Of a stretch of 64,000 nucleotides of DNA, positions 26,058 through 34,508 are shown piece after piece. Numbering within the stretch: position 1 is the stretch's first letter; each line of letters opens with the position of its first letter. Origin of the DNA: Flavobacteriales bacterium UBA1986 (lineage in GTDB: Bacteria; Bacteroidota; Bacteroidia; Flavobacteriales_G; Salibacteraceae); contig DDDG01000006.1 of assembly GCA_002336245.1 (NCBI GenBank), forward strand, positions 1 to 64,000. The letters run 5' to 3'. The notes beneath the pieces are model-generated. The model did not search any database, was not told where the DNA came from, and saw nothing but the letters and a program-made list of their open reading frames with translations. The position numbers and the translations under genes are program-made.

Positions 26058-26399
26058 ATGAAGTCTTTGAGAAATCGAGTTCAACTGATCGGCCACGTAG
26101 GTCAAGACCCTGAAATCATCGCCTTTGACGGGGGTGAAAAACTGGCGAAATTTCGTTTGGCGACGAACGATGTTTACACCAAAGCAAATGGCGACAAAGT
26201 AGAGGACACTCAATGGCACAACATTGTGGCTTGGGGTAAATCTGCCGAATTGGTTGAAAAACTGCTCGAAAAGGGGCGTCAGGTTGCCGTGGATGGTAAA
26301 TTAACCAACCGCAGCTACGAGGACAAAGAAGGCGCGAAGCGATTTTCAACCGAAGTGGTTGCAAACGAGTTTGTCCTTCTCGGCAAAAAGCCTTCCTGA
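26058..26399 (+). CDS. ssb: single-stranded DNA-binding protein
   Basis: An OB-fold protein of 113 residues: MKSLRNRVQLIGHVGQDPEII, then KLAKFRLATNDVY, then WHNIVAWGKSAELVEKLLEKGRQVAVDGKL and NEFVLLG. I start at the ATG at 26058, which begins exactly at the OB fold; the open frame back to 25881 adds 59 unconserved residues. The long acidic C-terminal tail ending in the usual DDDIPF-type tip is absent: the protein ends LLGKKPS right after the fold. This suggests an accessory SSB paralogue that does not recruit partners through the tip. A terminator follows. Confidence 0.92.
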   Translation: MKSLRNRVQLIGHVGQDPEIIAFDGGEKLAKFRLATNDVYTKANGDKVEDTQWHNIVAWGKSAELVEKLLEKGRQVAVDGKLTNRSYEDKEGAKRFSTEVVANEFVLLGKKPS

Positions 26400-26430
26400 T
26401 TGCTTGTTGACACTAGCTGTTGATTAGGGT

Positions 26431-26465
26431 TGAAAGGGTCTTCATTTGGAGGCCCTTTCATTTTT
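26431..26465 (+). terminator. Rho-independent terminator of ssb
   Basis: TGAAAGGG pairs with CCCTTTCA around a 14-nt loop, followed by five to six T. It lies 31 nt after the ssb stop. Confidence 0.75.
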
Positions 26466-26669
26466 GGGCAAAAAAAAGTCCGCCGGAGGTGGCGTACCAA
26501 AAACCCTAACATGAAACTAACACAAAACTCAATTGCCTCTCGTTTTGGCTAGTAGGAAAAACCTGAAGGCAGATATGGAAGAAGCTCCGACGTACGACCT
26601 TCTTTGTCGATTTTCGACACATTTCTCCGATGAAATGCAATTTTGATGTCGTTCGTCGATGACGCTAGA

Positions 26670-27899
26670 CTAAAACTTACGGAGCGTGTCGCTGATGATG
26701 TTGATACAAGTCTCCATTTGCTCCGCCGTCATCACTAATGGAGGCGCAAATCGAATGATGTTTCCGTGGGTTGGCTTTGCAAGAAGACCATTCTCCTTAA
26801 GTGCCATGCACATATCCCAAGCCGTAGAAGATTCGGGTGTATCGTTGATTAATACTGCATTCAGCAATCCTTTTCCTCGAACTCCCTTTAAGATGTCTAA
26901 TTCATCCACAAGTTCTGCCATGGCCTCCCGAAAGCCCTCTCCCAGCACCTGAGCATTCTTAGCCAAATCCTCATCTCGAATAACCTCAAGAGCTTCTACA
27001 GCTACTACACATGCAAGAGGATTCCCTCCGAATGTGGAACCGTGTTGCCCAGGTTTAATGACATTCATAATTGCATCGTCCGCAAGTACAGCAGAAACAG
27101 GATATACACCTCCTGAGATTGCCTTCCCAAGAATGAGAATGTCTGGACGAACTCCTTCATGATCGATGGCCAGCAATTTACCTGTACGCGCAATTCCAGT
27201 TTGAATCTCATCGTCGATGAAAAGAACGTTGTGCTTCGTACAAAGCTCACGAACACCTCTTATGTATCCATCAGATGGAACATTCACCCCAGCTTCTCCT
27301 TGAATGGGCTCTACTAAAAAAGCTGCTACGTTCGAATCTTCCAAAGCCGAGGCTAAAGCTTCCAAATCGTTGTATGGAACATTTACAAAGCCCGGTGTAT
27401 ATGGACCAAATCCTCCGTATGAATCGGGATCCGTAGAGAAGGAGATGATGGTGGTAGTTCTTCCATGGAAGTTTTCTCCTGCAACTACAATCTTCGCTTG
27501 ATCTTTTGCAATTCCCTTAACATCATATGCCCATCGTCGAGCAATCTTAATTGCGGTTTCAACTCCTTCAGCACCTGAGTTCATCGGAAGCACTTTATCG
27601 AAACCGAAATATTCACTGATGTACTTCTCATACACCCCAAGCTTATCGTTGTAAAAGGCTCTTGAGGTTAAAGTGAGTCTCTTCGCTTGCTTTTCAAGTG
27701 CGCCAATAATTCTTGGATGACAATGGCCTTGGTTCACTGCAGAATAGGCAGATAGAAAATCGAAATACTGTTTTCCATCTACATCCCAAACTAGAACTCC
27801 TTCGCCTTTTTCGAGAACAACTGGTAGTGGGTGATAATTGTGTGCACCATATCTGGCTTCAATCTCCATTATTTCTTCTGCTCGCGTCATTGTTTCCAT
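26670..27899 (-). CDS. rocD: ornithine--oxo-acid aminotransferase
   Basis: A class-III PLP aminotransferase of 409 residues that converts ornithine and 2-oxoglutarate to glutamate semialdehyde and glutamate. It shows YGAHNYHPLPVVLEKGEGVLVWDVDGK near 14-40, NSGAEGVETAIKIARRW near 106-122, FHGRTTTIISFSTD near 142-155, DDEIQTGIARTGK near 225-237 and ILGKAISGGVYPVSAV near 252-267, in which Lys binds PLP. These details favour ornithine over acetylornithine aminotransferase. The gene is divergent from mnmA. Confidence 0.94.
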   Translation of the reverse strand: METMTRAEEIMEIEARYGAHNYHPLPVVLEKGEGVLVWDVDGKQYFDFLSAYSAVNQGHCHPRIIGALEKQAKRLTLTSRAFYNDKLGVYEKYISEYFGFDKVLPMNSGAEGVETAIKIARRWAYDVKGIAKDQAKIVVAGENFHGRTTTIISFSTDPDSYGGFGPYTPGFVNVPYNDLEALASALEDSNVAAFLVEPIQGEAGVNVPSDGYIRGVRELCTKHNVLFIDDEIQTGIARTGKLLAIDHEGVRPDILILGKAISGGVYPVSAVLADDAIMNVIKPGQHGSTFGGNPLACVVAVEALEVIRDEDLAKNAQVLGEGFREAMAELVDELDILKGVRGKGLLNAVLINDTPESSTAWDMCMALKENGLLAKPTHGNIIRFAPPLVMTAEQMETCINIISDTLRKF

Positions 27900-27960
27900 C
27901 TGTTAAAGGCCTTTGGGTATTCGGTTTCAAATATAAGGCTTTGCGTGCAGCAGAAGCGTT

Positions 27961-27968
27961 TAACTTTG
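27961..27968 (+). promoter_or_regulatory. -7 box of mnmA, leaderless GTG start
   Basis: TAACTTTG is an exact TAnnTTTG match and ends 4 nt before the GTG at 27973. Confidence 0.5.
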
Positions 27969-27972
27969 CAGC

Positions 27973-29160
27973 GTGAAACGAGTAGTTGTAGGCCTTTCTG
28001 GAGGAGTTGATAGCAGCGTTACCGCGCACCTTTTGCAAGAGCAGGGATACGAAGTGATTGGGATTTTCATGCGCAACTGGCACGATGAGTCTGTCATTAT
28101 AGATGCTGAATGTCCTTGGGTTGAAGACAGCACCGATGCCCAACTCGTAGCTGAGAAACTCGGCATCCCATTTCAAGTCATCGACTTCAGTGAAGTCTAT
28201 AAAAAGCGCATCGTCGACTATATGTTCGCCGAATACGAACGAGGCCGGACGCCCAACCCCGACGTTCTCTGCAACCGCGAAATCAAGTTCGATGTCTTTC
28301 TCGATCTCGCCGTGAAATTAGGAGCCGATTATGTAGCCACTGGCCATTATTGCAGAAAGAAAACCGAGCTCATTGACGGAAAGGAAGTGCATCATCTTCT
28401 CTCCGGTAAAGACAAGAATAAAGACCAGAGCTACTTTCTCTGCCAGGTTCGTCAGGACCAATTAGCAAAAGTCCTCTTCCCTATTGGTGAATTGGAAAAA
28501 TCGAAGGTACGCGCAATCGCGAAGAATCTTGATTTGGTTACGGCCGAGAAAAAAGACAGTCAGGGATTGTGTTTTATTGGCAAGGTGAAGCTCCCCGACT
28601 TCCTCAAACAACAATTGGCACCGAAAAAAGGTGACATCCTAGAAGTGAGTGCGAGCAGCGCTATCTTCAATAAGTCTACGCATCCGTCTGCTGACGAGCT
28701 GGAGTTAACGGAAGCTTCAGAGCCGTTTGATTTGAGCCACAGTGAAACGCAAAAAGTGGGCGAGCATGAAGGTGCTCATTATTACACGATTGGCCAGAGA
28801 AAAGGATTGGCAGTCGGCGGCACCCCAGAGCCTCTATTTGTGATCGGAACGGACACAAAAAAGAACCTCATCTACACAGGTCAAGGATCCGATCATCCTG
28901 GTTTGTGGAGGTCATCGTTGAAACTTGAAAGCGACAGTTTGAATTGGATTGTGGCAGACTCTGCCATTCAAGAAGGTGAACAAGTTCGTTATGCGGTGCG
29001 CATACGATACCGACAAACTCTTCAGGCCGCAAGCCTACTTCTCAAAAAAGGATCTTATTACTTGATCTTCGATGGGCCTCAGTCTGCCATCACATCTGGT
29101 CAGTTCGCGGCCTGGTACGATGGTGAGGAATTGGTTGGCTCGGGTGTAATCGAAGCTTAA
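27973..29160 (+). CDS. mnmA: tRNA-specific 2-thiouridylase
   Basis: MnmA activates U34 of tRNAs for Lys, Glu and Gln with ATP and inserts sulfur. The PP-loop SGGVDSS lies at 9-15. The two catalytic cysteines sit at about 100 (NPDVLCNREIKF) and 200 (SQGLCFIGK), and TGHYC lies near 123. The 395 residues are slightly longer than enterobacterial MnmA because of an insert around 41-53 and another in the central domain near 223-260, as in other Bacteroidota. The start is GTG at 27973. The stop overlaps that of the convergent TPR gene. Confidence 0.95.
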   Translation: MKRVVVGLSGGVDSSVTAHLLQEQGYEVIGIFMRNWHDESVIIDAECPWVEDSTDAQLVAEKLGIPFQVIDFSEVYKKRIVDYMFAEYERGRTPNPDVLCNREIKFDVFLDLAVKLGADYVATGHYCRKKTELIDGKEVHHLLSGKDKNKDQSYFLCQVRQDQLAKVLFPIGELEKSKVRAIAKNLDLVTAEKKDSQGLCFIGKVKLPDFLKQQLAPKKGDILEVSASSAIFNKSTHPSADELELTEASEPFDLSHSETQKVGEHEGAHYYTIGQRKGLAVGGTPEPLFVIGTDTKKNLIYTGQGSDHPGLWRSSLKLESDSLNWIVADSAIQEGEQVRYAVRIRYRQTLQAASLLLKKGSYYLIFDGPQSAITSGQFAAWYDGEELVGSGVIEA

Positions 29161-29702
29161 GAGTTCTTCTGCTCCAGCATTTTCAAAATATCCTCATCCG
29201 ACATATTCAAAAGCTCAATTGATGCTTTCGCATCCTGAGAAAGGCGGTTGTTTGGATAAAGCTCAATCATTCGTTGGTAGTTGTCCGCAGCTTTCCCTTT
29301 CTCTTTTAAGTACTCATCGTAGATAAAAGCCACGAGGTAGGTGGCTTCCGGAGCCTTTTCGTAATCGCTGTGATTTTTCACGATGCGTTCAAAGTATTCA
29401 ATGCTTTGGTTGTATTCCTCCATTCCCATGCTCAGCTCGCCGGCCTTGAAGGTCATCTCAGCCAATGACTCATGTGTTGGATTGTTGTCGATGAAACCTT
29501 TATACATCGTCATCAGCTCTTTGGCTTTTGACATGTTCAATTTCGTTTTCGTCTTGGCTTGATAAAGCTCCTCCTCTAATGTAACGATGCTCGTTTGAAG
29601 TTCTTCTAGCGTGAGAACTGGAGCAGATTCTTCACTGCCACCTCCACAAGAAATCATACTGAGAGAGAGGGCAAATGTTAAGCTATAAATTAAGTTGCGC
29701 AT
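29157..29702 (-). CDS. TPR-containing lipoprotein
   Basis: A 181-residue envelope protein with a lipoprotein signal (ALSLSMISCGGG, Cys about 20). Two to three tetratricopeptide-like helix pairs follow, best seen in ELSMGMEEYNQSIEYFERIVKNHSDYEKAPEATYLVAFIYDEYLKEKGKAADNYQRMIELYPN. The architecture recalls short BamD/YbgF-like scaffold proteins, but length and repeats do not allow a firm assignment. It is transcribed towards mnmA and lies downstream of def on the same strand. Confidence 0.8.
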   Translation of the reverse strand: MRNLIYSLTFALSLSMISCGGGSEESAPVLTLEELQTSIVTLEEELYQAKTKTKLNMSKAKELMTMYKGFIDNNPTHESLAEMTFKAGELSMGMEEYNQSIEYFERIVKNHSDYEKAPEATYLVAFIYDEYLKEKGKAADNYQRMIELYPNNRLSQDAKASIELLNMSDEDILKMLEQKNS

Positions 29703-29836
29703 TGTTTAAAGATTGGTGGTGAATTTGAGCGACAAATGAAAGAAAATATCGTCTTAAAAGGCGCTAAATCCATTCAATCAAATGATATTCAATTTGGCTT
29801 TAGAAAAATCGAGTTTCATGTCAGAAAACACAAATC

Positions 29837-30430
29837 CTAATTCCTTGCCTTTTTGGCCATGGGAAAACGCATTTTGTAGGACACCTCTATCTCCCCTTTG
29901 GCTATCTTCATGAGTCGACGTTTTAATCGTCGTTTTCTCAATGGGCTGAGGTAATCGGTGAATAATACACCTTCAATGTGATCGTACTCATGCTGAATGA
30001 TTCTCGCAGAAATTCCATCAAACTCCTCTTCGTGTTCCACAAAATTCTCGTCCTGATAGCGCAAAAGCAATTTTGATTTGCGAAAAATCTCCTCGCGGAT
30101 GTCGGGAATGCTCAAGCAACCTTCTTCAAAAGCCCATTTATCTCCTTCCTCTTCAATAATGCTTGGGTTGATGAATACGCGTTTGAAAGATTCAAATTTT
30201 TCACGCTCCTCCTTGGTGTAAGTTTCATCTTCAGCAAAACCAGAAGCATCAACCACAAACAAACGTATGCTCTCTCCTACTTGTGGTGCCGCCAAGCCCA
30301 CACCATGACTCGCATACATGGTTTCCCACATATTAGAAATGAACTGACTGAGCTCGGGGTAATCGGGACTGATGTCTTGAGCTTTCTTCTTGAGAACAGG
30401 ATCGCCGTATGCTAAAATGGGAAGGACCAT
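29837..30430 (-). CDS. def: peptide deformylase
   Basis: This enzyme removes the N-formyl group from nascent proteins. All three signature motifs are present: GVGLAAPQVG near 43-52, EGCLSIP with metal ligand Cys about 105, and QHEYDHIEG with His 147, catalytic Glu 148 and His 151. Length is 197, and an insert around 65-82 is usual in Bacteroidota. It has a TAATTTTG box 13 nt upstream and is followed on the same strand by the TPR lipoprotein after a 134-nt gap. Confidence 0.96.
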   Translation of the reverse strand: MVLPILAYGDPVLKKKAQDISPDYPELSQFISNMWETMYASHGVGLAAPQVGESIRLFVVDASGFAEDETYTKEEREKFESFKRVFINPSIIEEEGDKWAFEEGCLSIPDIREEIFRKSKLLLRYQDENFVEHEEEFDGISARIIQHEYDHIEGVLFTDYLSPLRKRRLKRRLMKIAKGEIEVSYKMRFPMAKKARN

Positions 30431-30443
30431 GAGAAGATTTTGA

Positions 30444-30451
30444 CAAAATTA
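30444..30451 (-). promoter_or_regulatory. -7 box of def
   Basis: On the minus strand TAATTTTG matches TAnnTTTG, 13 nt before the ATG at 30430; a leader of only a few nucleotides is predicted. Confidence 0.45.
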
Positions 30452-30506
30452 TGCATTCTGAACAGGAAATGAAACCGATATATTGGATGGATGTTCAATG
30501 GTTTTA

Positions 30507-30514
30507 TAGGTTTG
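30507..30514 (+). promoter_or_regulatory. -7 box of a membrane-protein gene, leaderless GTG start
   Basis: TAGGTTTG is an exact TAnnTTTG match and ends 4 nt before the GTG at 30519. Confidence 0.5.
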
Positions 30515-30518
30515 GCTT

Positions 30519-31589
30519 GTGAACCGACGACTGCGAATTCTACTCATTGCTCTCAACATTTGCACTCTGTTGGCCCTATTGCTCTCATGGAATCTCTGGA
30601 TTGGGATTCACTCCTTTCCGAAAATCCCATTGTTCGAATTGCTAAATTTTAAATCCAATGCCTTGGATTTAGGCTTGGTAGGGCTTCTGCTTATAGGCTT
30701 AGTGAGCAGTATGTTCTTCTCCAAAACCAGGCTTCCTTTACTACTCATTTTAGCTTCAATACTTAGCCTTATTCTTCTCGACATCAATCGATTGCAAGTT
30801 TGGGTCTTTCACTTCTTTTTGGCTTATTCCATTCTTTTAAGTCTGGCAAAATCGAACAAGGTTCTGGGCTCAGAGCTGCTTATTTTCAGTTCGATGCAAG
30901 TCTTAACGCTGTCGATGTACCTCTGGACAGGAATCAATAAACTCAATGCCAGCTTCTTTGAAAATGTGGCTCCATATATAGCTGCGCCACTCATGCACAA
31001 ATTCACGAGCTTCATCTACTTCGACAATATTATCATGATTGCGCCTTTTCTTGGACTCAGCTTCATCCCCTTGCTAATGATTCAGAAAACGAGATCAGTA
31101 GCGCTCCTCTCCATTATGATTTACCACGGAATCGCAATCTTCCTTGTAGGTTTTGCTGGCTACAACAGCAACGACATCATCATTCCATGGAATCTCTTCA
31201 TTTTGGCTTCAGCTTTCATTCTTTTCGGAAACACCCATGGCTTTCAACCCAAATTCGTTCGCATCTTCGATAAACCGAATCTCATTGGGCCTCTTTTATT
31301 GGCTGGACTCTTCCCCATTCTGTCGCATTTTGGCAATTACCCTTATAATATGTCGTGGGATGTTTACAGCGGTCGAATTTCCTATGAACATTTGAAGCTC
31401 TCAACCCTCGACGTGGAAACAGTTCCCTCCTATTTGGATGAGTTCACAACTTCTTATGGGGGCTTTATTTACATCGACACATATTCATGGGCTATGAAAG
31501 AATTGAACACGCCACCTTTCAATCATCCTTGGGTCGATCAAGAGATTGCTGAGAAGTCTAGAGAATTATTGAAAGTCCGCTTAAGGTGA
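30519..31589 (+). CDS. polytopic membrane protein of unknown function
   Basis: A 356-residue protein with about eight to nine hydrophobic helices between residues 5 and 265 and a soluble C-terminal part of about 80 residues. A conserved-looking stretch, SMYLWTGINKLNASFFENVAP near 137-157, resembles the helix-loop of HTTM/DoxX-like membrane proteins, where a W-x-G-x-x-K-L motif recurs. The match is not strong enough to name a family. The start is GTG at 30519. It lies 42 nt before the rfb cluster, which has its own promoter. Confidence 0.75.
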   Translation: MNRRLRILLIALNICTLLALLLSWNLWIGIHSFPKIPLFELLNFKSNALDLGLVGLLLIGLVSSMFFSKTRLPLLLILASILSLILLDINRLQVWVFHFFLAYSILLSLAKSNKVLGSELLIFSSMQVLTLSMYLWTGINKLNASFFENVAPYIAAPLMHKFTSFIYFDNIIMIAPFLGLSFIPLLMIQKTRSVALLSIMIYHGIAIFLVGFAGYNSNDIIIPWNLFILASAFILFGNTHGFQPKFVRIFDKPNLIGPLLLAGLFPILSHFGNYPYNMSWDVYSGRISYEHLKLSTLDVETVPSYLDEFTTSYGGFIYIDTYSWAMKELNTPPFNHPWVDQEIAEKSRELLKVRLR

Positions 31590-31626
31590 TTTCAATTCTT
31601 TAAGAACAAAACCACATCCAGAAATA

Positions 31627-31634
31627 TATATTTG
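31627..31634 (+). promoter_or_regulatory. -7 box of the rfb operon, leaderless arrangement
   Basis: TATATTTG is an exact TAnnTTTG match and ends 6 nt before the ATG at 31641. Confidence 0.5.
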
Positions 31635-31640
31635 TCTTCT

Positions 31641-32414
31641 ATGAAAGTTGTCATTTTTGCAGGTGGTAAGGGCACTAGAATAAGTGAGGAATCTCACCTG
31701 AAGCCAAAGCCCATGATTGAGGTTGGAGGCAAGCCAATTCTTTGGCACATCATGAAGATGTACGAGTCCTTTGGTCATACTGAATTCATCATTTGCCTTG
31801 GTTACAAGGGTTATGTGATTAAGGAGTATTTCATGAATTACTTCATCCACAACGCCGACGTCACCGTCGATTTGGCCAGCAATGAGATTGAAGTACACCG
31901 ATCGAAGGCCGAAAACTTCAAAGTCACACTTGTAGAAACTGGATTGGAAACCATGACTGCCGGTCGCCTGAAGAGGGTTCAAGAATACGTGGGAGATGAG
32001 GAGTTTATGCTCACTTACGGCGATGGTGTTTCCGACGTCGACATGAAAGAGCAATACGCCTTTCATAAAGCGCATGGTAAAATATGCACCATGACCATCG
32101 TGCAGCCAGGAAGTCGATTTGGTACGATTGAACTAGGCGAAGGTGGATTGGTGAAGAACTTTGCTGAGAAACCCAAAGAAGATGGAACTTGGATCAATGG
32201 TGGCTTTTTCATTATAAAACCTGAAGTGTTTAAGTATCTACACGACGATGCCGACGACATCATGTGGGAACGTCAGCCCCTCGAAGACCTCACCAAAGAC
32301 GGTCAGCTGGTAGCTTATAAACACCACAACTTCTGGAAGTGCATGGATACGCTCCGCGACAACCTTGACCTCAATTCAATGTGGAACGACAAACCAATTT
32401 GGAAAAATTGGTGA
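31641..32414 (+). CDS. rfbF: glucose-1-phosphate cytidylyltransferase
   Basis: RfbF makes CDP-glucose from CTP and glucose 1-phosphate, the first step to CDP-linked 3,6-dideoxy- and related sugars. The nucleotide-binding loop MKVVIFAGGKGTRISEES lies at 1-18, then KPMIEVGGKPILWHIMKMY near 22-40 and LTYGDGVSDVD near 124-134, where Asp binds metal. Length 257 matches the family. I use the ATG at 31641; a TTG at 31632 would add three residues. Its stop overlaps the start of rfbG by one base (TGATG). Confidence 0.95.
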   Translation: MKVVIFAGGKGTRISEESHLKPKPMIEVGGKPILWHIMKMYESFGHTEFIICLGYKGYVIKEYFMNYFIHNADVTVDLASNEIEVHRSKAENFKVTLVETGLETMTAGRLKRVQEYVGDEEFMLTYGDGVSDVDMKEQYAFHKAHGKICTMTIVQPGSRFGTIELGEGGLVKNFAEKPKEDGTWINGGFFIIKPEVFKYLHDDADDIMWERQPLEDLTKDGQLVAYKHHNFWKCMDTLRDNLDLNSMWNDKPIWKNW

Positions 32415-33481
32415 TGTTCGAAACGCTCCGAAATACCTACAAGGACAAACGAGTTTTCCTCACGGGTCACACTGGCTTCAAAGGCAGCTGGCTTCTTCTC
32501 ATTCTTAAGGAACTAGGAGCAGTAGTAAAAGGTTATTCACTCGCCCCCAAACACGACCGCGATTTGTACATTCAAATCAAGGGCGACGAATTGTGCCAAT
32601 CGGTGATTGCAGATGTTCGCGATGCGGATCGTTTGAGGAGCGAACTCTTAGATTTCCAACCCGACTTTGTATTTCACTTTGCCGCTCAGGCTTTGGTCAT
32701 TGATTCTTACAAGGATCCACTCTTTACATATGAGACGAATGTAACCGGGACAGCAAACGTCTTAGAAGCTTTGCGTTTTCTTGTAAAGCAATGCAGCAGC
32801 GTACTCATCACCACCGACAAGGTGTATGAGAACAAAGAAATTGACTACGCCTACAAAGAAACCGATGAACTTGGCGGCTTCGACCCCTACTCCAACAGCA
32901 AGGCTTGTGCTGAGCTTGTGATTTCATCGTACCGACGTTCATTTTTTTCACCAAAGACTTATACAGAACACCTGCAGGCAGTTGCTAGTGCCCGGTCTGG
33001 AAATGTTATTGGCGGTGGCGATTGGTCTGAGAACCGAATCGTTCCGGATATCGTGAGGTCACTTGAGAGTTCAGAAAAACTCATTGTAAGAAACCCAAAT
33101 GCTGTGCGCCCGTGGCAACACGTTCTAGATCCTTTAAATGCCTATTTATGGTTGGGGCACAAGATGAGAACTGAAGGAGCCGATTTCTTTGAAGCCTTCA
33201 ATTTTGGTCCTGAACTGGAGGATAAACTCAGTGTTCAAGAACTTGTTGAAACAGCGCTTGAATCTTGGGGTTCTGGCGAGTTTGAAATTTGCGAAAATCC
33301 GGATGCTGTGCATGAGGCTGGCTTACTAATGCTGGACATCGAGAAAGCCAAATCGAAGTTGGGCTGGAGTCCTAAATACAGGGCAAAACAGGCGATTCAT
33401 GAAACCATCGATTGGTATAAGAATGCTGGTAAAGAACAGAGAGCATATAGCCTCAAACAGATTAAGAATTTCTATTCATGA
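32414..33481 (+). CDS. rfbG: CDP-glucose 4,6-dehydratase
   Basis: An extended SDR enzyme that converts CDP-glucose to CDP-4-keto-6-deoxyglucose. The NAD-binding loop GHTGFKGSWL lies near 17-26, the catalytic Tyr-x3-Lys in YSNSKACAEL near 157-166, and TTDKVYEN near 133 before it. RSGNVIGGGDWSENRIVPD near 195-213 is typical of this subfamily. Length 355. The ATG at 32414 overlaps the rfbF stop, and its own stop overlaps the next ATG (ATGA), so three genes are translated in series. Confidence 0.95.
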   Translation: MFETLRNTYKDKRVFLTGHTGFKGSWLLLILKELGAVVKGYSLAPKHDRDLYIQIKGDELCQSVIADVRDADRLRSELLDFQPDFVFHFAAQALVIDSYKDPLFTYETNVTGTANVLEALRFLVKQCSSVLITTDKVYENKEIDYAYKETDELGGFDPYSNSKACAELVISSYRRSFFSPKTYTEHLQAVASARSGNVIGGGDWSENRIVPDIVRSLESSEKLIVRNPNAVRPWQHVLDPLNAYLWLGHKMRTEGADFFEAFNFGPELEDKLSVQELVETALESWGSGEFEICENPDAVHEAGLLMLDIEKAKSKLGWSPKYRAKQAIHETIDWYKNAGKEQRAYSLKQIKNFYS

Positions 33482-34014
33482 AGTTCACTGAAACAGAGAT
33501 AGAAGGATGTTATGTCCTGGATTTCTTTCACATCCAAGACGATCGAGGAAGTTTTGTGAAACCCATGCATCGGGGAGAACTTGAGGCGCAAGGTTTGGAT
33601 GGGCAATTTGACGAAAGCTTCTATTCAGTGAACAGCAAAGGAGTCGTCCGCGGGATGCACTTCCAATTACCACCTCAAGATCACAGCAAAATTGTGTACT
33701 GCACGAGCGGCCGTTTGTTGGATGTTATTCTCGATTTAAGGAAAAGCTCTCCATCATATGGGAAGACGGTAAGTGTAGAATTGAGTGGAGATAACTTCAA
33801 GGGCGTTTACCTTCCAAAAGGTTGCGCACACGGCTTCGCGGTATTGGAAGACCAAACCTGCATGATTTACCTAACCTCTACTGTGCACAGTCCGGAGCAC
33901 GATTCCGGAGTCCTTTGGAATTCATTTGGATTCGAGTGGCCTATTGAGGAACCCATTCAATCCGAACGCGATTTAAGCTTCAAAGCCCTGGCGGAATTCG
34001 AATCTCCCTTTTAG
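33478..34014 (+). CDS. RmlC-like sugar-nucleotide 3,5-epimerase
   Basis: A cupin of the dTDP-4-dehydrorhamnose 3,5-epimerase family, 178 residues. The catalytic His lies in GVVRGMHFQ near 56-64, the Asp in LLDVILDLR near 76-84, and the sugar-site region is MIYLTSTVHSPEHDSGVLWN near 127-146. Given its place after rfbF and rfbG, it more likely acts on a CDP-4-keto-6-deoxyhexose than on the dTDP sugar, as in routes to CDP-linked 6-deoxyhexoses. That is inference from context. It overlaps rfbG by four bases. Confidence 0.85.
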   Translation: MKFTETEIEGCYVLDFFHIQDDRGSFVKPMHRGELEAQGLDGQFDESFYSVNSKGVVRGMHFQLPPQDHSKIVYCTSGRLLDVILDLRKSSPSYGKTVSVELSGDNFKGVYLPKGCAHGFAVLEDQTCMIYLTSTVHSPEHDSGVLWNSFGFEWPIEEPIQSERDLSFKALAEFESPF

Positions 34015-34027
34015 TCGGTACTGCAAA

Positions 34028-34486
34028 ATGAGTCCAGCCCAAGAATTTTACTCTGCGCTAAAAAGATGCGACCCGGATGCAATGACTGCTCTGTACAGCT
34101 CCGACATTGAATTTCACGACCCAGCCTTTGGACCTCTTAAAGGAGAACGCGCGAAAGACATGTGGCGAATGCTGTGCGGCGCCCAAACTGACTTAAAGCT
34201 AGAGTTTGATGTTTTGGAGGAAAGCGAAATCAACGCTAAAGTTAAATGGGTAGCCAAGTATACCTTCGGAAAAGAAAAGCGACTTGTAGTCAATCAAGCA
34301 GTCGCTCATCTGAGTATTGAAAACGGCCTGATCGTGAAACACCTAGATGATTTTAATCTCCACAAATGGGCTCGACAAGCCCTAGGATTGAAAGGAGCAC
34401 TTCTCGGCTGGACTGGATTCTTCAAGGCTCAACTTCAAAAGCAGACGAACAGTAGACTCGATCGTTGGCGCGAGAAAAACAGCTAG
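34028..34486 (+). CDS. NTF2/SnoaL-like fold protein
   Basis: A 152-residue cone-fold protein: AQEFYSALKRCDPDAMTALYSSDIEFHDPAFGPLKGERAKDMWRMLC near 4-50 is the classic SnoaL-like opening, where the helix packs over a sheet around a small pocket. Members bind or isomerise small molecules, and nothing here fixes the substrate. It follows the epimerase gene by 13 nt and probably belongs to the same transcript. Another protein of this fold lies at 47988. Confidence 0.85.
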   Translation: MSPAQEFYSALKRCDPDAMTALYSSDIEFHDPAFGPLKGERAKDMWRMLCGAQTDLKLEFDVLEESEINAKVKWVAKYTFGKEKRLVVNQAVAHLSIENGLIVKHLDDFNLHKWARQALGLKGALLGWTGFFKAQLQKQTNSRLDRWREKNS

Positions 34487-34508
34487 GCTCTGGTATCTCT
34501 AGACGAAA

